Notes: generated from the sequence alone by a model not told the origin. Shown: positions 34,953 through 44,594, numbered from the stretch's first letter. The stretch: 64,000 nucleotides of DNA from Siphonobacter curvatus (GCF_002943425.1 NZ_PTRA01000002.1:248090-312089); one strand, 5' to 3'. Numbers and translations are program-made.

Positions 34953-37529
34953 CTAGCGGAGTATACCCAGTCGTTGAATCAGTTGAATGATGGGTATAGG
35001 CAATAAACCACCCGCGAGAATCAGTAAAAACTCGGTACCGAGGACGGGCTCAATACGGAGGACCTGCCGAAGAAAAGGAATCGTGTAGGTAGCAATCAAG
35101 AGGAGCATACAAAGGCCAATCGCTCCCCAAACGTACCGATTCTGAGTGATCTCGTTGACAAAGAAAGATCGTTCTGAGTGGAGATTGAACACGTGCATCA
35201 ATTGAGCGAAAGCCAGCGTATAAAAGACTAAGTTATTGGCTTCCTGGGGACTTAAATCAAAACCAAAAATCCCCGCGTAATATACTCCCAAAACGGAAGC
35301 CGTCATCACGAGTGCATATACTAGCAAGGCACGCCAATCCCCTGAACTGAGTAAGGGCATTTGCGGGTCCCGGGGCGGGTGCTGCATGACATCCCGATTG
35401 TCTTTACCTACACCCAGAGCCAAGGCAGGAAAAACGTCGGTGACAATGTTAATAAAAAGAATTTGAAGGGGCAGTAAGGGAGCTTCTACATTTAAAAATC
35501 CCGCTACGGTAACCACAAAAATTTCACTCAGATTACAAGACAGCAGGTACAGTACAAATTTGCGGATATTTTCAAAAATGACCCGTCCTTGAGCAATGGC
35601 CGTTCCGATGGAGGTGAAGGAGTCATCCTGCAAGACCATCTCGGCTGTCTCGGCGGCCACCTGCGTACCACGTAGTCCCATTGCAATACCAATATCGGCT
35701 TTTTTGAGAGCCGGAGCGTCGTTCACCCCATCACCCGTCATGCCTACGATGGCACCGGTATGCTGATAGAGTTCGATAAGGTCCAGTTTCTGTTGGGGAC
35801 TCACGCGGGCAAACACCCGGCAATCCATAAGCTCGGTTTTATCCGCTTTGGCAAACAGGTCAGTTAGCTCTTTGCCCGTAATAGCCCGTTTTTCGTTTGC
35901 GGTGAGTAATCCCACCTGCGTAGCGATGGTGAGAGCCGTCGTAGGGTGATCTCCCGTAACCATGATGACTTTAATGCCCGCTCTTCTGCAGGCTTCCAGC
36001 GTAGGGGTAACCTCCGTTCGGGCTGGGTCTAAAAAGCCAATCATGCCGAGGTAAGTAAGGTCGGCTTCGGCAAAATCATTCGCTGGTTTTTCAAAAAGTT
36101 CTTTCTTCGCGAAGGCTAGCGTTCGTAATCCCTCGGCCGCCATCGATTCGGATAATTGGATTAATTTATCCGTTTCGGAAACGTTGGTACTACGCTTGAG
36201 TACTTCCTCCAATGCCCCTTTAACGGCTACTACATAAAAAGAATGTTTCACCTGGTGTAAAGTGGCCATGATCCGAGAATCGGAATTAAAGGGTATCTCT
36301 GCCCGACGGGGATAAGTTTTTTGTAATGCTTCTATGGATAGGCCCCGTTGCTCGGCAAAGTTGAGCAAAGCAATTTCTAACGGATCACCAATGGATTCAT
36401 CCTCGGAGGCGGAGGCGTTATTACAAAGCACACTTATCCGCAACAAATCCGTGGCCGGTAGATCGATCGTTTCACTGCTACCGAAGGTATCCATCGAGTT
36501 GCCGAGCTGTAGCTGATGAACCGTCAACTGATTTTGCGTTAGCGTACCAGTTTTATCCGTAAAAATCACGCCCGTACTTCCCAGCGTTTCTACGGAAGAT
36601 AAGCGTTTGACGATGACTTTCTTTTGGGCGAGTTGTAACATGCCGTTAGCCAGAGCAATGGTAGCCACGACCGACATACCCTCGGGAATTGCCGCAATGG
36701 CCAATGCTACGGCCGTTTCGATTAATTCTAAGGGTTGGCGGTGGTAGAGTAGTCCAACGATCAGGTAAACCACTGCCAGACCTGCAGTAATCCAGATGAG
36801 TCGTTTAGCCAGTACGTCCAATTTGGCTTCCAGCGGGGTGGCGTTTCGCTTGGCTTCGGCCACTAAGTTTGAAATTTTACCTAATTCGGTCTCGGTTCCA
36901 ATGCCCGTTACGACGGCACGTCCATTGCCTGCCGTAACCAAGGTCCCCTTATACAGACGATTGGGTGGGTGGTTTTCCTCGTCGCTGTTGCGTTGTAGAC
37001 TTTTGGCTACGGGTAGCGACTCTCCCGTCAGCATGGACTCGTTAACTTCCAGCTGGTTCATTTCAAAAAGAATCGCATCGGCTGCGATGACATCGCCAGC
37101 TTCTATCAGTAGGAGGTCACCTCGGGTAATTTCCTGCGATGGAATCTCGTGCATTTTCCCCGATCGCCATACCCTGGCTTTGGTATCTCCCAAGGATCGA
37201 AGGGCTTGCATCGATTTTCCCGCATTCCACTCTAACGTTAAGCCCAGTCCTGCATTGATTAAAATAATGGTCGCAATGGCGTACCCTTCCAACGTATCTC
37301 CCAAAAGAAAGGATAAAATAGCGGCGGCAGCCAGAATATAAACAATAAGACTTTTGAATTGGAGAACGAGTAAGGTCAGGAGGCTTTCCTGCTTAGCGGT
37401 TTCCAGTGCATTAGGGCCGTATGCTTCCCGCCGCTTCTGGGCTTCCTGCGGGGAAAGCCCTTTTTCCGGATCAACCGAAAGTTCCGTGAAAAGAGATTGA
37501 GTTGCTGCGGGAAGAGATGAACTATTCAT
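34953..37529 (-). CDS. P-type ATPase, P2A (Ca2+-type) cation pump
   Basis: I start this 858-residue pump at MNSSSLPAATQSLFTELSVD; the frame is open to 37589, and the extra 20 residues are not domain-like. N-terminal cation-ATPase domain, actuator loop with MLTGESLPVAK (TGES), phosphorylation motif FTDKTGTLTQNQ, nucleotide domain KGALEEVL, and hinge MVTGDHPTTA and GDGVNDAPALK. Ca2+-pump-like ligand residues are present: PEGMSVVATI in helix 4, NLSEIF in helix 5 and INIVTDVFPALALGV in helix 6. Helix 4 has Met-Ser where SERCA-type pumps have Leu-Pro after PEG. Probably exports Ca2+ or a related cation. It is a stand-alone gene. Confidence 0.93.
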   Translation of the reverse strand: MNSSSLPAATQSLFTELSVDPEKGLSPQEAQKRREAYGPNALETAKQESLLTLLVLQFKSLIVYILAAAAILSFLLGDTLEGYAIATIILINAGLGLTLEWNAGKSMQALRSLGDTKARVWRSGKMHEIPSQEITRGDLLLIEAGDVIAADAILFEMNQLEVNESMLTGESLPVAKSLQRNSDEENHPPNRLYKGTLVTAGNGRAVVTGIGTETELGKISNLVAEAKRNATPLEAKLDVLAKRLIWITAGLAVVYLIVGLLYHRQPLELIETAVALAIAAIPEGMSVVATIALANGMLQLAQKKVIVKRLSSVETLGSTGVIFTDKTGTLTQNQLTVHQLQLGNSMDTFGSSETIDLPATDLLRISVLCNNASASEDESIGDPLEIALLNFAEQRGLSIEALQKTYPRRAEIPFNSDSRIMATLHQVKHSFYVVAVKGALEEVLKRSTNVSETDKLIQLSESMAAEGLRTLAFAKKELFEKPANDFAEADLTYLGMIGFLDPARTEVTPTLEACRRAGIKVIMVTGDHPTTALTIATQVGLLTANEKRAITGKELTDLFAKADKTELMDCRVFARVSPQQKLDLIELYQHTGAIVGMTGDGVNDAPALKKADIGIAMGLRGTQVAAETAEMVLQDDSFTSIGTAIAQGRVIFENIRKFVLYLLSCNLSEIFVVTVAGFLNVEAPLLPLQILFINIVTDVFPALALGVGKDNRDVMQHPPRDPQMPLLSSGDWRALLVYALVMTASVLGVYYAGIFGFDLSPQEANNLVFYTLAFAQLMHVFNLHSERSFFVNEITQNRYVWGAIGLCMLLLIATYTIPFLRQVLRIEPVLGTEFLLILAGGLLPIPIIQLIQRLGILR

Positions 37530-38134
37530 AGGCAATGCGTACGTGTCGAAGATGAACGGCTTCTCACCAATCCTGCCATTCGTAGACAAGGTTAAACGAT
37601 AAACCGGGAATGTCCGGTGCTGGTGAAGAATGAAAGGGACAAAACAACTGCTAAGGCTTTAGCGGTGAGCTGATCCTGATCAGTTACGTTGATGATTTTA
37701 GTAATTCGCAAGTTCCCGTACTTAAAAGACTGGACGGAGTAGGTGAATAAACCGCTGAAAAGCTAGTAGCAAGGTAGTCGAAGTACCCGTTTACACTTTA
37801 ATTATAAAAGCCTATGGGAGTAGTAGCCTTAAATTTAGGGGTCTTAGAGTGGTTACTTTTTTGCTAAAAGTGTTAAGAATCTGCTAGTTATCTTTGTTAT
37901 GTACTTGTACAGCAGAAGAGTACTCGTACGTCTTCTGCTTCTTTACGCAGGTTGAGGCACCTTAATGGCGGTTGGGGACCTCCTTCGTTGATTTGACTTT
38001 TCATAAGGGGATGGAGAAAAGAATCAATGAAGTTCCTGCGTGAAGGATAATTTTCGTAAAACCTTTTACAAGGAGGCTGTACCGTCTTACGCGTCCGGTA
38101 ACTACAGCTCCATTCTAATCTTCTTTGACACCGA
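37530..38134. other. Intergenic, possible structured RNA
   Basis: No protein gene was seen. On the + strand TATCTTTG (37889-37896) matches a -7 box, followed shortly by a hairpin AGCAGAAGA (37911-37919) / TCTTCTGCT (37931-37939). Further on, ACGCAGG (37945-37951) could pair with CCTGCGT (38036-38042). No T-run terminator is evident. This is a weak candidate for a small RNA. Confidence 0.3.
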
Positions 38135-41100
38135 TTAGGACTGTTTTCGTTTCATCCAGTCCTCCATTAGTTGCATGAGTAATTCAAGTTTAACTGGCTT
38201 GACTAAATGCTCATCAAAACCAGCTTCCAGTGTACGCTGTTTATCCTCGAACTGGCCGTATCCGGTTAAGGCAATGAGCAGGATGGATTCACCCCAGGAT
38301 TGTTGGCGAATGAGCCGACAGGTTTCATACCCATCCAAACCGGGCATACCAATGTCAAGTAGAATGGCGTCGGGTCGAACGCGTTCAGCGGCTTTAATTC
38401 CAGCATGGCCGCTATTCTCCGTGTGTACTTCGTATCCCTTCAATTCCAGGTACATACGCAAGGTCAAACAGGCATCCGGATTATCATCGACGATTAGAAT
38501 TCGATACTGCGTGACGGCTTCGTGCGTATGCGGGGTGATTTCCTTAGTCCGTTGTATTTCGAGGGTAGGCAAATAAATCGTAAAGGTACTACCCTGACCC
38601 AGACCTGGGCTTTGAACGTCAATTCGACCCCCGTGCATTTCTACTAAACGTTTAACCACGGTCAAACCCACTCCTAATCCACCTTGTGAGCGGGCCAGCG
38701 AATGATCTACCTGTACAAACAAGTCAAAAATGGACGCTTGCTGCTCCCGCGTGAGTCCAATGCCATTATCCCGTACCTGAAGAATGGCTTGCTGTCCTTG
38801 ATGTTCTAAACTCAGCCATACTTGCCCTTCGGCAAGCGTATACCGTACGCCATTGGTTAAAAGGTTGGTTACCATTTGGATTAAACGGGTGTCATCGCCT
38901 TCCATAAAGATTGGCGTGACCGGAAGACTCACGTGCAAGTGACGTTGCTTGGATTGATACAGCGGATTAGCCGCATCAACGGCTTGTTTCACTAGCTCTA
39001 TCAGATTCACTCGTTCCTTTCGCAATTCGATTTTGCCCTGACTGATCCGGCTTACATCCAGCAGATCATCGACCAGCCGTACCAAATGATCCGTTTGCCG
39101 ATTCATCATTTCGAGTATACGCTGAGCGTTGGAATCAGTGGTGGTAGTTAAGGAAAGCACCTGAAGTCCGTTGCGGATGGTAGACATGGGGTTACGTAAC
39201 TCGTGGGCCAGCATAGCCAGAAATTCATCCTTTCGGCGAGCCGCTTCGCGAAGCGACTCTTCGGCGGCTTTCCGGTCGGTAATGTCGAACATCACGCCGC
39301 TCAGCTGTACCGGGACCCCATCGTGTTCGGGCGTAACTTTGCCGTAGCCACTCATCCAACGAACCTGTCCGTCCTCCCGTACGATTCGAAACTGCTCATC
39401 GTAAGGTACTCGTTGCTTGATGGTTTGATTAAGTTGGGAAGTAATAGGTTCCTGATCTTCGGGGTGAATATGGCTTAGAAACAATCCTGACTCTTCAATT
39501 CCGGATCGTACCTCTAAGCCCAATAGGTGATAATGCTGTTCATTCCAGTATACTTGGTCCGTTGGTAAGTGCCATTCCCAGGTGGCCATCTCAGCGGCTT
39601 CAACGGCCAGTCGGGTGCGGGTTTCAAGTTGCTGGCGAACCGCCTCTTCCTGCTTACGCAAGGTAATATCCCGACTAATTTTAGTAAAGCCCTGTAACTG
39701 GCCCTGCTCATTGCGAATGGCGACGGTGATTTCATTGACCCAGAAACGTTCGCCATTTTTACGTATTCGCTGCGTTTCTTTTTCGGTATGCCCAATCTGG
39801 CTAGCTTCTTCCAGCTCCTGTTGCAGATGGCCCGCGGCCCGCTCTTCCGGCGTATAAAACAGGTCAATGGGCTGACCCAGTACTTCTTCGGTCACAAACC
39901 CTTGTACTTGCTGGGCTGCTTCCGTCCATTCTACGATGATACCGTTGGCGTCAATACGGAAAATCGCATAATCGGGTAAGTTCTGAATCAATACTCGGTA
40001 TCGCTCTTCGTTGACGCGTAAGGCCGATTCAGCCCGCTGAGCTATTTCATCTTTTAACCGAAGATTTTCTAATTCCGCCTGTTTTCGCTGGGTAATGTTA
40101 TCGGTATTCATGACGAAACCATCACCCATTTTAACCAAAGTTAGATGAAACCAGTCCTTAAACTGTTCGCGATCATAGTATTGTTCATCGTTGATGGAAA
40201 CACCGGTTTCGGTTACCTGAATAAATTTTTCAAACAAACCGGTCTCGCGTACACCGGGACTTATTTCCAGCAGGCTTTTTCCAATTACCTCACCATTTTG
40301 CTGGATTGCCAACTGATTATTCATGACCCAGACAAAATCAATAATTTTTCCATCCGGATCGCGTACGGCCTCAAAGGCCTGAATGATATACAGGGAACTG
40401 TCGAGAATGGTCTGTAAATGTTCTTTGGTCGTTGACAATTCCAGTTCCGCTTTTTTCCGGGCCGTCATGTCCGTAGTAGTGGTGGCTACCCCGTCATCCA
40501 CTTTAACCGTAGATTGATAGAACCATCCGTGAAACTGTTCGTACGCATAATGACGTTCGGACTGATCCGGTATTCCCGTTTCGCAAACCCACTTGAAGGT
40601 ATCAAAGATGCCAATTCGCTCTACCCCTGGTTGTAAAGTCAGCAAACTTTTACCAATCACATCGCCGTAGTGTCGCTCACTGGCCTTGTTGTTGAGCACC
40701 CAGGTAAAATCAATAATTTCTCCCGCTTCGTTACGCACGGATTTAAATACTTGAATCATTTCCAGCGTACTATCCAGGGTGGCCTGGAGCAGTTCCCGGT
40801 TTTCAGCCAACTCCTGGGTTCGCTTACTTACCTGTTGTTCGAGCCGTAACTGGTACGTTTGATGAACCTCCAGAAGTTTTTCCTCGGCCTGTTTTTTAGA
40901 ACTAAGGTCAATCGTAAATCCCAGCCATTTTTTAACGGTCGCATCCGGGTTGAGAATTGGGGTGGCCCGTATATTAGTCCATCGCCAGCCTCCTTCGGGA
41001 CGTTGCAGGCGAAATTCCAGATCTATCGGTTTTTGCTGGGGCAAAGCTTCTTGCCATTGCCGCAGGGCTTCCACCCGATCATCCGGGTGTACGGTGGCCG

Positions 41101-41284
41101 TCCAGCCCAGCTGTAACCATTCTTTGTATGTTTGACCCGTATACGCTCGCCAGCTGGGCGAGTCCGCAAGCACGTTACCCTGAACATCGGTTTCCCAAAA
41201 GGTCTGAGCTAAGGATGCTAATAAGATCTGACATTCCTCCGCACCAGGAAGATGAGTAGAGTGGGGTAGGTTTGAGGTATTCAT
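38135..41284 (-). CDS. Hybrid histidine kinase: five PAS domains, HisKA, HATPase, receiver
   Basis: I start this 1049-residue soluble protein at MNTSNLPHSTHLPG; the frame is open for 18 more residues. Domain order: PAS/PAC (about 15-135; WTATVHPDDRVEALRQWQEALPQ), two closely similar PAS-like domains (each IIDFTWVLNN.. or IIDFVWVMNN..GEVIGKSLL), a fourth PAS (LIQNLPDYAIFRIDANGIIVEW), a fifth (DQVYWNEQHYHLLGLE), HisKA with His694 (FLAMLAHELRNPMSTI), HATPase_c, and a C-terminal receiver with Asp977 (ILLDIGMPGLDGYE). The duplicated second and third PAS domains show internal duplication. No phosphorelay partner is adjacent. Confidence 0.9.
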   Translation of the reverse strand: MNTSNLPHSTHLPGAEECQILLASLAQTFWETDVQGNVLADSPSWRAYTGQTYKEWLQLGWTATVHPDDRVEALRQWQEALPQQKPIDLEFRLQRPEGGWRWTNIRATPILNPDATVKKWLGFTIDLSSKKQAEEKLLEVHQTYQLRLEQQVSKRTQELAENRELLQATLDSTLEMIQVFKSVRNEAGEIIDFTWVLNNKASERHYGDVIGKSLLTLQPGVERIGIFDTFKWVCETGIPDQSERHYAYEQFHGWFYQSTVKVDDGVATTTTDMTARKKAELELSTTKEHLQTILDSSLYIIQAFEAVRDPDGKIIDFVWVMNNQLAIQQNGEVIGKSLLEISPGVRETGLFEKFIQVTETGVSINDEQYYDREQFKDWFHLTLVKMGDGFVMNTDNITQRKQAELENLRLKDEIAQRAESALRVNEERYRVLIQNLPDYAIFRIDANGIIVEWTEAAQQVQGFVTEEVLGQPIDLFYTPEERAAGHLQQELEEASQIGHTEKETQRIRKNGERFWVNEITVAIRNEQGQLQGFTKISRDITLRKQEEAVRQQLETRTRLAVEAAEMATWEWHLPTDQVYWNEQHYHLLGLEVRSGIEESGLFLSHIHPEDQEPITSQLNQTIKQRVPYDEQFRIVREDGQVRWMSGYGKVTPEHDGVPVQLSGVMFDITDRKAAEESLREAARRKDEFLAMLAHELRNPMSTIRNGLQVLSLTTTTDSNAQRILEMMNRQTDHLVRLVDDLLDVSRISQGKIELRKERVNLIELVKQAVDAANPLYQSKQRHLHVSLPVTPIFMEGDDTRLIQMVTNLLTNGVRYTLAEGQVWLSLEHQGQQAILQVRDNGIGLTREQQASIFDLFVQVDHSLARSQGGLGVGLTVVKRLVEMHGGRIDVQSPGLGQGSTFTIYLPTLEIQRTKEITPHTHEAVTQYRILIVDDNPDACLTLRMYLELKGYEVHTENSGHAGIKAAERVRPDAILLDIGMPGLDGYETCRLIRQQSWGESILLIALTGYGQFEDKQRTLEAGFDEHLVKPVKLELLMQLMEDWMKRKQS

Positions 41285-41506
41285 ACGTAGAGGCAATACG
41301 TTACAGACAGAACGGCATTGAAGCCTTTTAATCTCCACCTAAGCAGTGACTGGAAGCGACTGAAGCAATAGGATGAGTTCTAATCGGCTTGGGACGATTT
41401 CTCAAAATTTGTTAAAATGTTGTTCCTATCGGCAGGAGCCGGTACTTTGGATAGGGGAAGTGTACGGCAATACTTAGCTTTCCTCCGTTTGATAAAATCC
41501 TCTGCT

Positions 41507-41965
41507 ATGAAACCATTCCTTGCCTTATCTGTATTCTATTTTATTAGCCTAATCTCGTGTTCAAAATCGCCACAACCCACGTTAAAGGCAAAATTGAGCA
41601 ATGAAACCCCGCATGGAATTACGTATTCTCCGGATGGAAAATCCATTGCCGCCGGCGTTTGGGGAGCGGTGCGTATCTGGGACCTAGCTACGCAACAGGC
41701 TACCGATTATCCAACTAAATTAAAAAACGAAACCCCGCGACGGGTAAGTTTTTCGCCCGATGGACGCTGGATTGCCGCGGGTACATTCAGGGGAGTACGG
41801 GTCTGGAATGTTCAGACGAAGTCGTACCATGATTATGACTTACCCTTAGGGAATGCCACGCCACGGCGAGTTCATTTTTCGCCGGATGGTCGTACCCTTG
41901 CTGCGGCTGCTTGGGGCGGTGTAATGACCTGGTCCTTAGTCGATAGTACTAAGGTAGGTGAATAA
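41507..41965 (+). CDS. Three-repeat WD40-like lipoprotein
   Basis: I start this 152-residue protein at MKPFLALSVFYFISLISC, a lipoprotein signal (the open frame starts at 41417, but the first 30 residues are not signal-like). The mature part is three WD40-type repeats of about 41 residues: NETPHGITYSPDGKSIAAG...VRIWDL, NETPRRVSFSPDGRWIAAG...VRVWNV and NATPRRVHFSPDGRTLAAA...VMTWSL. A closed propeller needs at least four blades, so this would need to oligomerise or be a remnant of a longer protein. It converges with the next gene. Confidence 0.8.
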   Translation: MKPFLALSVFYFISLISCSKSPQPTLKAKLSNETPHGITYSPDGKSIAAGVWGAVRIWDLATQQATDYPTKLKNETPRRVSFSPDGRWIAAGTFRGVRVWNVQTKSYHDYDLPLGNATPRRVHFSPDGRTLAAAAWGGVMTWSLVDSTKVGE

Positions 41966-42010
41966 AACTGGTAGAAATATTCCGATACCATATATCGTTT
42001 TTAGTAAAGT

Positions 42011-42053
42011 ACGAGGGTCTGACGTAATAATTGCCAGTACGTCAGACCTTCGT
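42011..42053. terminator. Bidirectional terminator between convergent genes
   Basis: ACGAGGGTCTGACGTA (42011-42026) and TACGTCAGACCTTCGT (42038-42053) pair with one imperfect base. It lies between the ends of the WD40-like gene (41965) and the secreted protein gene (42067). Confidence 0.75.
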
Positions 42054-42066
42054 GCTGATTTAACTA

Positions 42067-43203
42067 CTAATCTACCGGAACAAAAACGCTGCCCCCCATA
42101 CCAAAAGTATCTTTGGAATCCGGATAAAAGTAGAAGAAGCGACGTTCTACCTGACCATTGTTAAATTTCAAGGTAATGACGTGTTGATCCAGTTGATAGG
42201 TACCGGCCAAATCTTTGTTACTGTACGCAGAAACATTCGCATCGGATCCGCCACCGGTAGACTCCAGCCGAAATTGGCCATTGGGAGAAAAGGTGATCCG
42301 TTTCATGGAAACCACCACGGAGCTACCACCAAAGGCTACGTTTCCGCCACCGCTGATGGATTTGAAACTACCCGAGAGTTTCTCGCCGGGTTTAGCAGCT
42401 ACGGCCACGTGCCAGTGATCCCACGTACTGGTTTTGCCATCACTTTCCTGGATTCGTAGTTGGGAACCCTGCTTCTTCCAGCGGCCCCATCGTTTCGGTT
42501 CAATCTGTCGGGAAGTCGGTACATCCAGGTCGTAAGGCGGCACGTCGGGGTATTCGTATACAGTACCGTCCTTCAGAAACAAATACGCTTCGTAATTCTG
42601 CGTAACGAATCCACCTACTCCAAAACCGGTTTCCAAGTGCATGTAAATGCCCTGAATCTGAGCCGCCGTAAGGCCCTTGCCCGGTGCCGTCAGTGGTGTT
42701 TCCGGACGTTTGGAACGGGCCCTTTTTTCGGGTTTCTTCTTTGACGCAGTCGTGCTAGTAGAAACGTTGCTAACCGTTGTAAAGTGCTTGATTGCTTCAG
42801 TCAGGTAAGGTTTGAAGAATTTAGGATCGGCATCGGTAATGATACGTGCCCAGTGAATCTGACCGGCTTGTTCCACCGCCATGTACGCCACCACCTGAGC
42901 TTTGCCCTGATTCATAATCGCTCCCGTAAAATTCTGAATGGGCCCGGTATGATTGTATTGTAAGGGTCGAACCTGCTTACCGAGTGTAGGAAGATCCGTT
43001 TCCGCCTTATTCTTTAACCAGCTTTGTGTGGATTTAGTACTAGCTTCCGGTGGGTACAAGGAGTACAGAAACACCCGGTTGGTGGGCAGGTTCGGAGGAC
43101 TCATCTCAAGCGTAATACCTTGTTGACGGCTCGACCATCCGGAAGGAGGTGTTTGACCCATACCCACCCGAACCAGCAGGAAAAAAAACAGCAAGTATCT
43201 CAT
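42067..43203 (-). CDS. Secreted protein of unknown function
   Basis: From the ATG at 43203 this is 378 residues with a clear signal peptide (MRYLLFFFLLVRVGMGQ). The first half (about 20-140) is an alpha/beta region with FLYSLYPPEASTKSTQSWLKNKAE and FKPYLTEAIKHFTTV. Next is a basic Lys/Arg/Thr linker (about 145-165) and then a beta-rich C-terminal half with repeated Gly-rich segments (GGGNVAFGGSSVVVSMKRITFSPNGQFRLESTGGGSDANVS; LAGTYQLDQHVITLKFNNGQ). I do not recognise a family. It is a single gene, convergent with the WD40-like lipoprotein. Confidence 0.75.
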   Translation of the reverse strand: MRYLLFFFLLVRVGMGQTPPSGWSSRQQGITLEMSPPNLPTNRVFLYSLYPPEASTKSTQSWLKNKAETDLPTLGKQVRPLQYNHTGPIQNFTGAIMNQGKAQVVAYMAVEQAGQIHWARIITDADPKFFKPYLTEAIKHFTTVSNVSTSTTASKKKPEKRARSKRPETPLTAPGKGLTAAQIQGIYMHLETGFGVGGFVTQNYEAYLFLKDGTVYEYPDVPPYDLDVPTSRQIEPKRWGRWKKQGSQLRIQESDGKTSTWDHWHVAVAAKPGEKLSGSFKSISGGGNVAFGGSSVVVSMKRITFSPNGQFRLESTGGGSDANVSAYSNKDLAGTYQLDQHVITLKFNNGQVERRFFYFYPDSKDTFGMGGSVFVPVD

Positions 43204-43368
43204 AGGCAATCGTTGAGGTTACCCGGCAAAGGTACGGATGCCTGCTAAAAGCGTGAGTATGGCCGGCATTATCGTTACTAGAAAGGAAGCAGGTTAAAAA
43301 ATGACCCTTCCTTGATCAGCAGCGAAGCCGGATCAAGGAAGGGTGTTTGTAGCGGAAACTTCTGGCGA

Positions 43369-44112
43369 TTACAGCGTCATACCGCCATCAATTACGAAAT
43401 CAGACCCGGTAATAAACGAAGCCGAATCCTCACATAAATAGCAAACCAGCCGAGCCACGTCTTCAGGCGTACCGATTTTACGTAATGGAATCATCTCAGT
43501 CAGGTTACGGTAGAGGGCATCTAAAGTAGCCTCGTCGAGTCCGGCTTTCTTCATAACTTCTGTCTGCGTTGGACCGGGACTTACCATATTAACCCGAATT
43601 TTTCGGGGAGCGAGTTCATTAGCTGCCGTTTTGGCAATGGAATTCAGGGCTGCTTTACTGGCTTGATAAACTGAACTATTGGGATGATACGTTGAAGCCA
43701 CCATAGAGGATAATATCACCACGGAAGCTCCGTCCTTCAACAAGGGGATACTTTGGCTAAGTGTGAAATAAGCCCCGCGAAAGTTGATGTTCATCACCGC
43801 ATCAAAGTTGGCTTCCGTCATTTGCTCAATGGGCAGCAGCTCTCCCGTGATTCCAGCATTGATAAACAGAATGTCCAGCGGGCCATAGGCTTGCTGGATT
43901 TGCTTTAATAGGGCTTTAGTATCCTCTACATTCGCCTGATCGGCTACAAAAGGAACGGCTCCGATTTCCTGAGCGGCCTTTTCGATGGCTTCTTTCCGGC
44001 GGCCTGTGATGATGACGGTAGCTCCTTCATCGACTAGTTCGCGGGCTGTTGCATACCCGATTCCACTATTGCCACCGGTTACCAGGGCTATTTTATTGCT
44101 GAATCTTTTCAT
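43369..44112 (-). CDS. SDR-family NAD(P)-dependent oxidoreductase
   Basis: I start this 247-residue enzyme at MKRFSNKIALVTGGNSGIGYATA; the longer frame to 44220 runs into the divergent regulator and is rejected. Glycine-rich nucleotide-binding motif TGGNSGIG, INAG motif, catalytic Ser in ILSSMVAS, Tyr/Lys in VYQASKAAL, and VSPGPTQTEV and SDFVIDGGMTL at the end. TGRR after strand 2 favours NADP(H). It is divergent from an HxlR-family regulator, a common pairing in which the regulator controls the oxidoreductase in response to a reactive or quinone-type chemical; that is family-level inference. Confidence 0.92.
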   Translation of the reverse strand: MKRFSNKIALVTGGNSGIGYATARELVDEGATVIITGRRKEAIEKAAQEIGAVPFVADQANVEDTKALLKQIQQAYGPLDILFINAGITGELLPIEQMTEANFDAVMNINFRGAYFTLSQSIPLLKDGASVVILSSMVASTYHPNSSVYQASKAALNSIAKTAANELAPRKIRVNMVSPGPTQTEVMKKAGLDEATLDALYRNLTEMIPLRKIGTPEDVARLVCYLCEDSASFITGSDFVIDGGMTL

Positions 44113-44133
44113 GGTTTTTATAAGAATTTTTGC

Positions 44134-44141
44134 CAAAGCTA
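44134..44141 (-). promoter_or_regulatory. -7 box for SDR gene
   Basis: TAGCTTTG on the minus strand fits TAnnTTTG and lies 22 bp upstream of the SDR start at 44112. It sits inside the divergent intergenic region, close to the opposing promoter. Confidence 0.5.
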
Positions 44142-44155
44142 TAGGGAATATGATA

Positions 44156-44163
44156 TACTTTTG
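44156..44163 (+). promoter_or_regulatory. -7 box for HxlR gene
   Basis: TACTTTTG fits TAnnTTTG, with TTTTG at 44128-44132 as a possible -33 (23-bp spacer). The start codon follows at 44206. Confidence 0.5.
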
Positions 44164-44166
44164 TAA

Positions 44167-44189
44167 CCAGTATAACGAAGTATACCAGG
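44167..44189. promoter_or_regulatory. Candidate HxlR operator
   Basis: AGTATA occurs at 44169-44174 and 44179-44184, one helical turn apart, within CCAGTATA...AGTATACCAGG. It lies just downstream of the HxlR -7 box and upstream of the SDR promoter, where a dimeric regulator could control both genes. Confidence 0.4.
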
Positions 44190-44205
44190 TAACACGGATC
44201 AACTC

Positions 44206-44538
44206 ATGGACCGAGATCAAGCCGAAGAGCTACGAGCCCTGCAAGACACACTTTTCTTTATCGGTGGAAAGTGGCGAATCCCCGTCATTAATGCCCTTTG
44301 TAACGGGCATCGACGATTTAGGGAAATCGAACGAAGTATTCCCGGCATTACGACCCGGATGTTGTCGAAAGAGCTGAAGGAAATGGAGATGAATAAATTA
44401 GTGAAGCGAACGGTCTACGACGATACGCCAGTATTAGTGGAATACGAGCCCACTACGTACTGTCGCACCTTTGGAAAGATCATTGGGGAAATGATTGCCT
44501 GGGGCAGGGAGCACCGGAAGGAAGTGACCAAAGATTAA
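44206..44538 (+). CDS. HxlR-family transcriptional regulator
   Basis: This 110-residue winged-helix protein has the HxlR core: LRALQDTLFFIGGKWRIPVINALCNGHRRFREIERSIPGITTRMLSKELKEMEMNKLVKRTVYDDTPVLVEYEPT, covering the recognition helix and wing. The conserved cysteine of redox-sensing members near the N-terminus is missing at the usual place, though Cys occurs in NALCNG. It is divergent from the SDR gene with which it probably shares control. Confidence 0.93.
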   Translation: MDRDQAEELRALQDTLFFIGGKWRIPVINALCNGHRRFREIERSIPGITTRMLSKELKEMEMNKLVKRTVYDDTPVLVEYEPTTYCRTFGKIIGEMIAWGREHRKEVTKD

Positions 44539-44552
44539 AAGCGGATAAAAGG

Positions 44553-44591
44553 AAAGCGGCTATGGATGTATGAGTCATCCATAGCCGCTTT
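44553..44591. terminator. Bidirectional terminator
   Basis: AAAGCGGCTATGGATG (44553-44568) and CATCCATAGCCGCTTT (44576-44591) form a perfect 16-bp stem with a 7-base loop between the convergent HxlR and membrane-protein genes. Confidence 0.9.
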
Positions 44592-44594
44592 TAC

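Noticed and set aside
44113-44220. N-terminal extension of the SDR frame
   Set aside because: It overlaps the divergent HxlR gene start and its promoters; the ATG at 44112 precedes the Rossmann motif directly.
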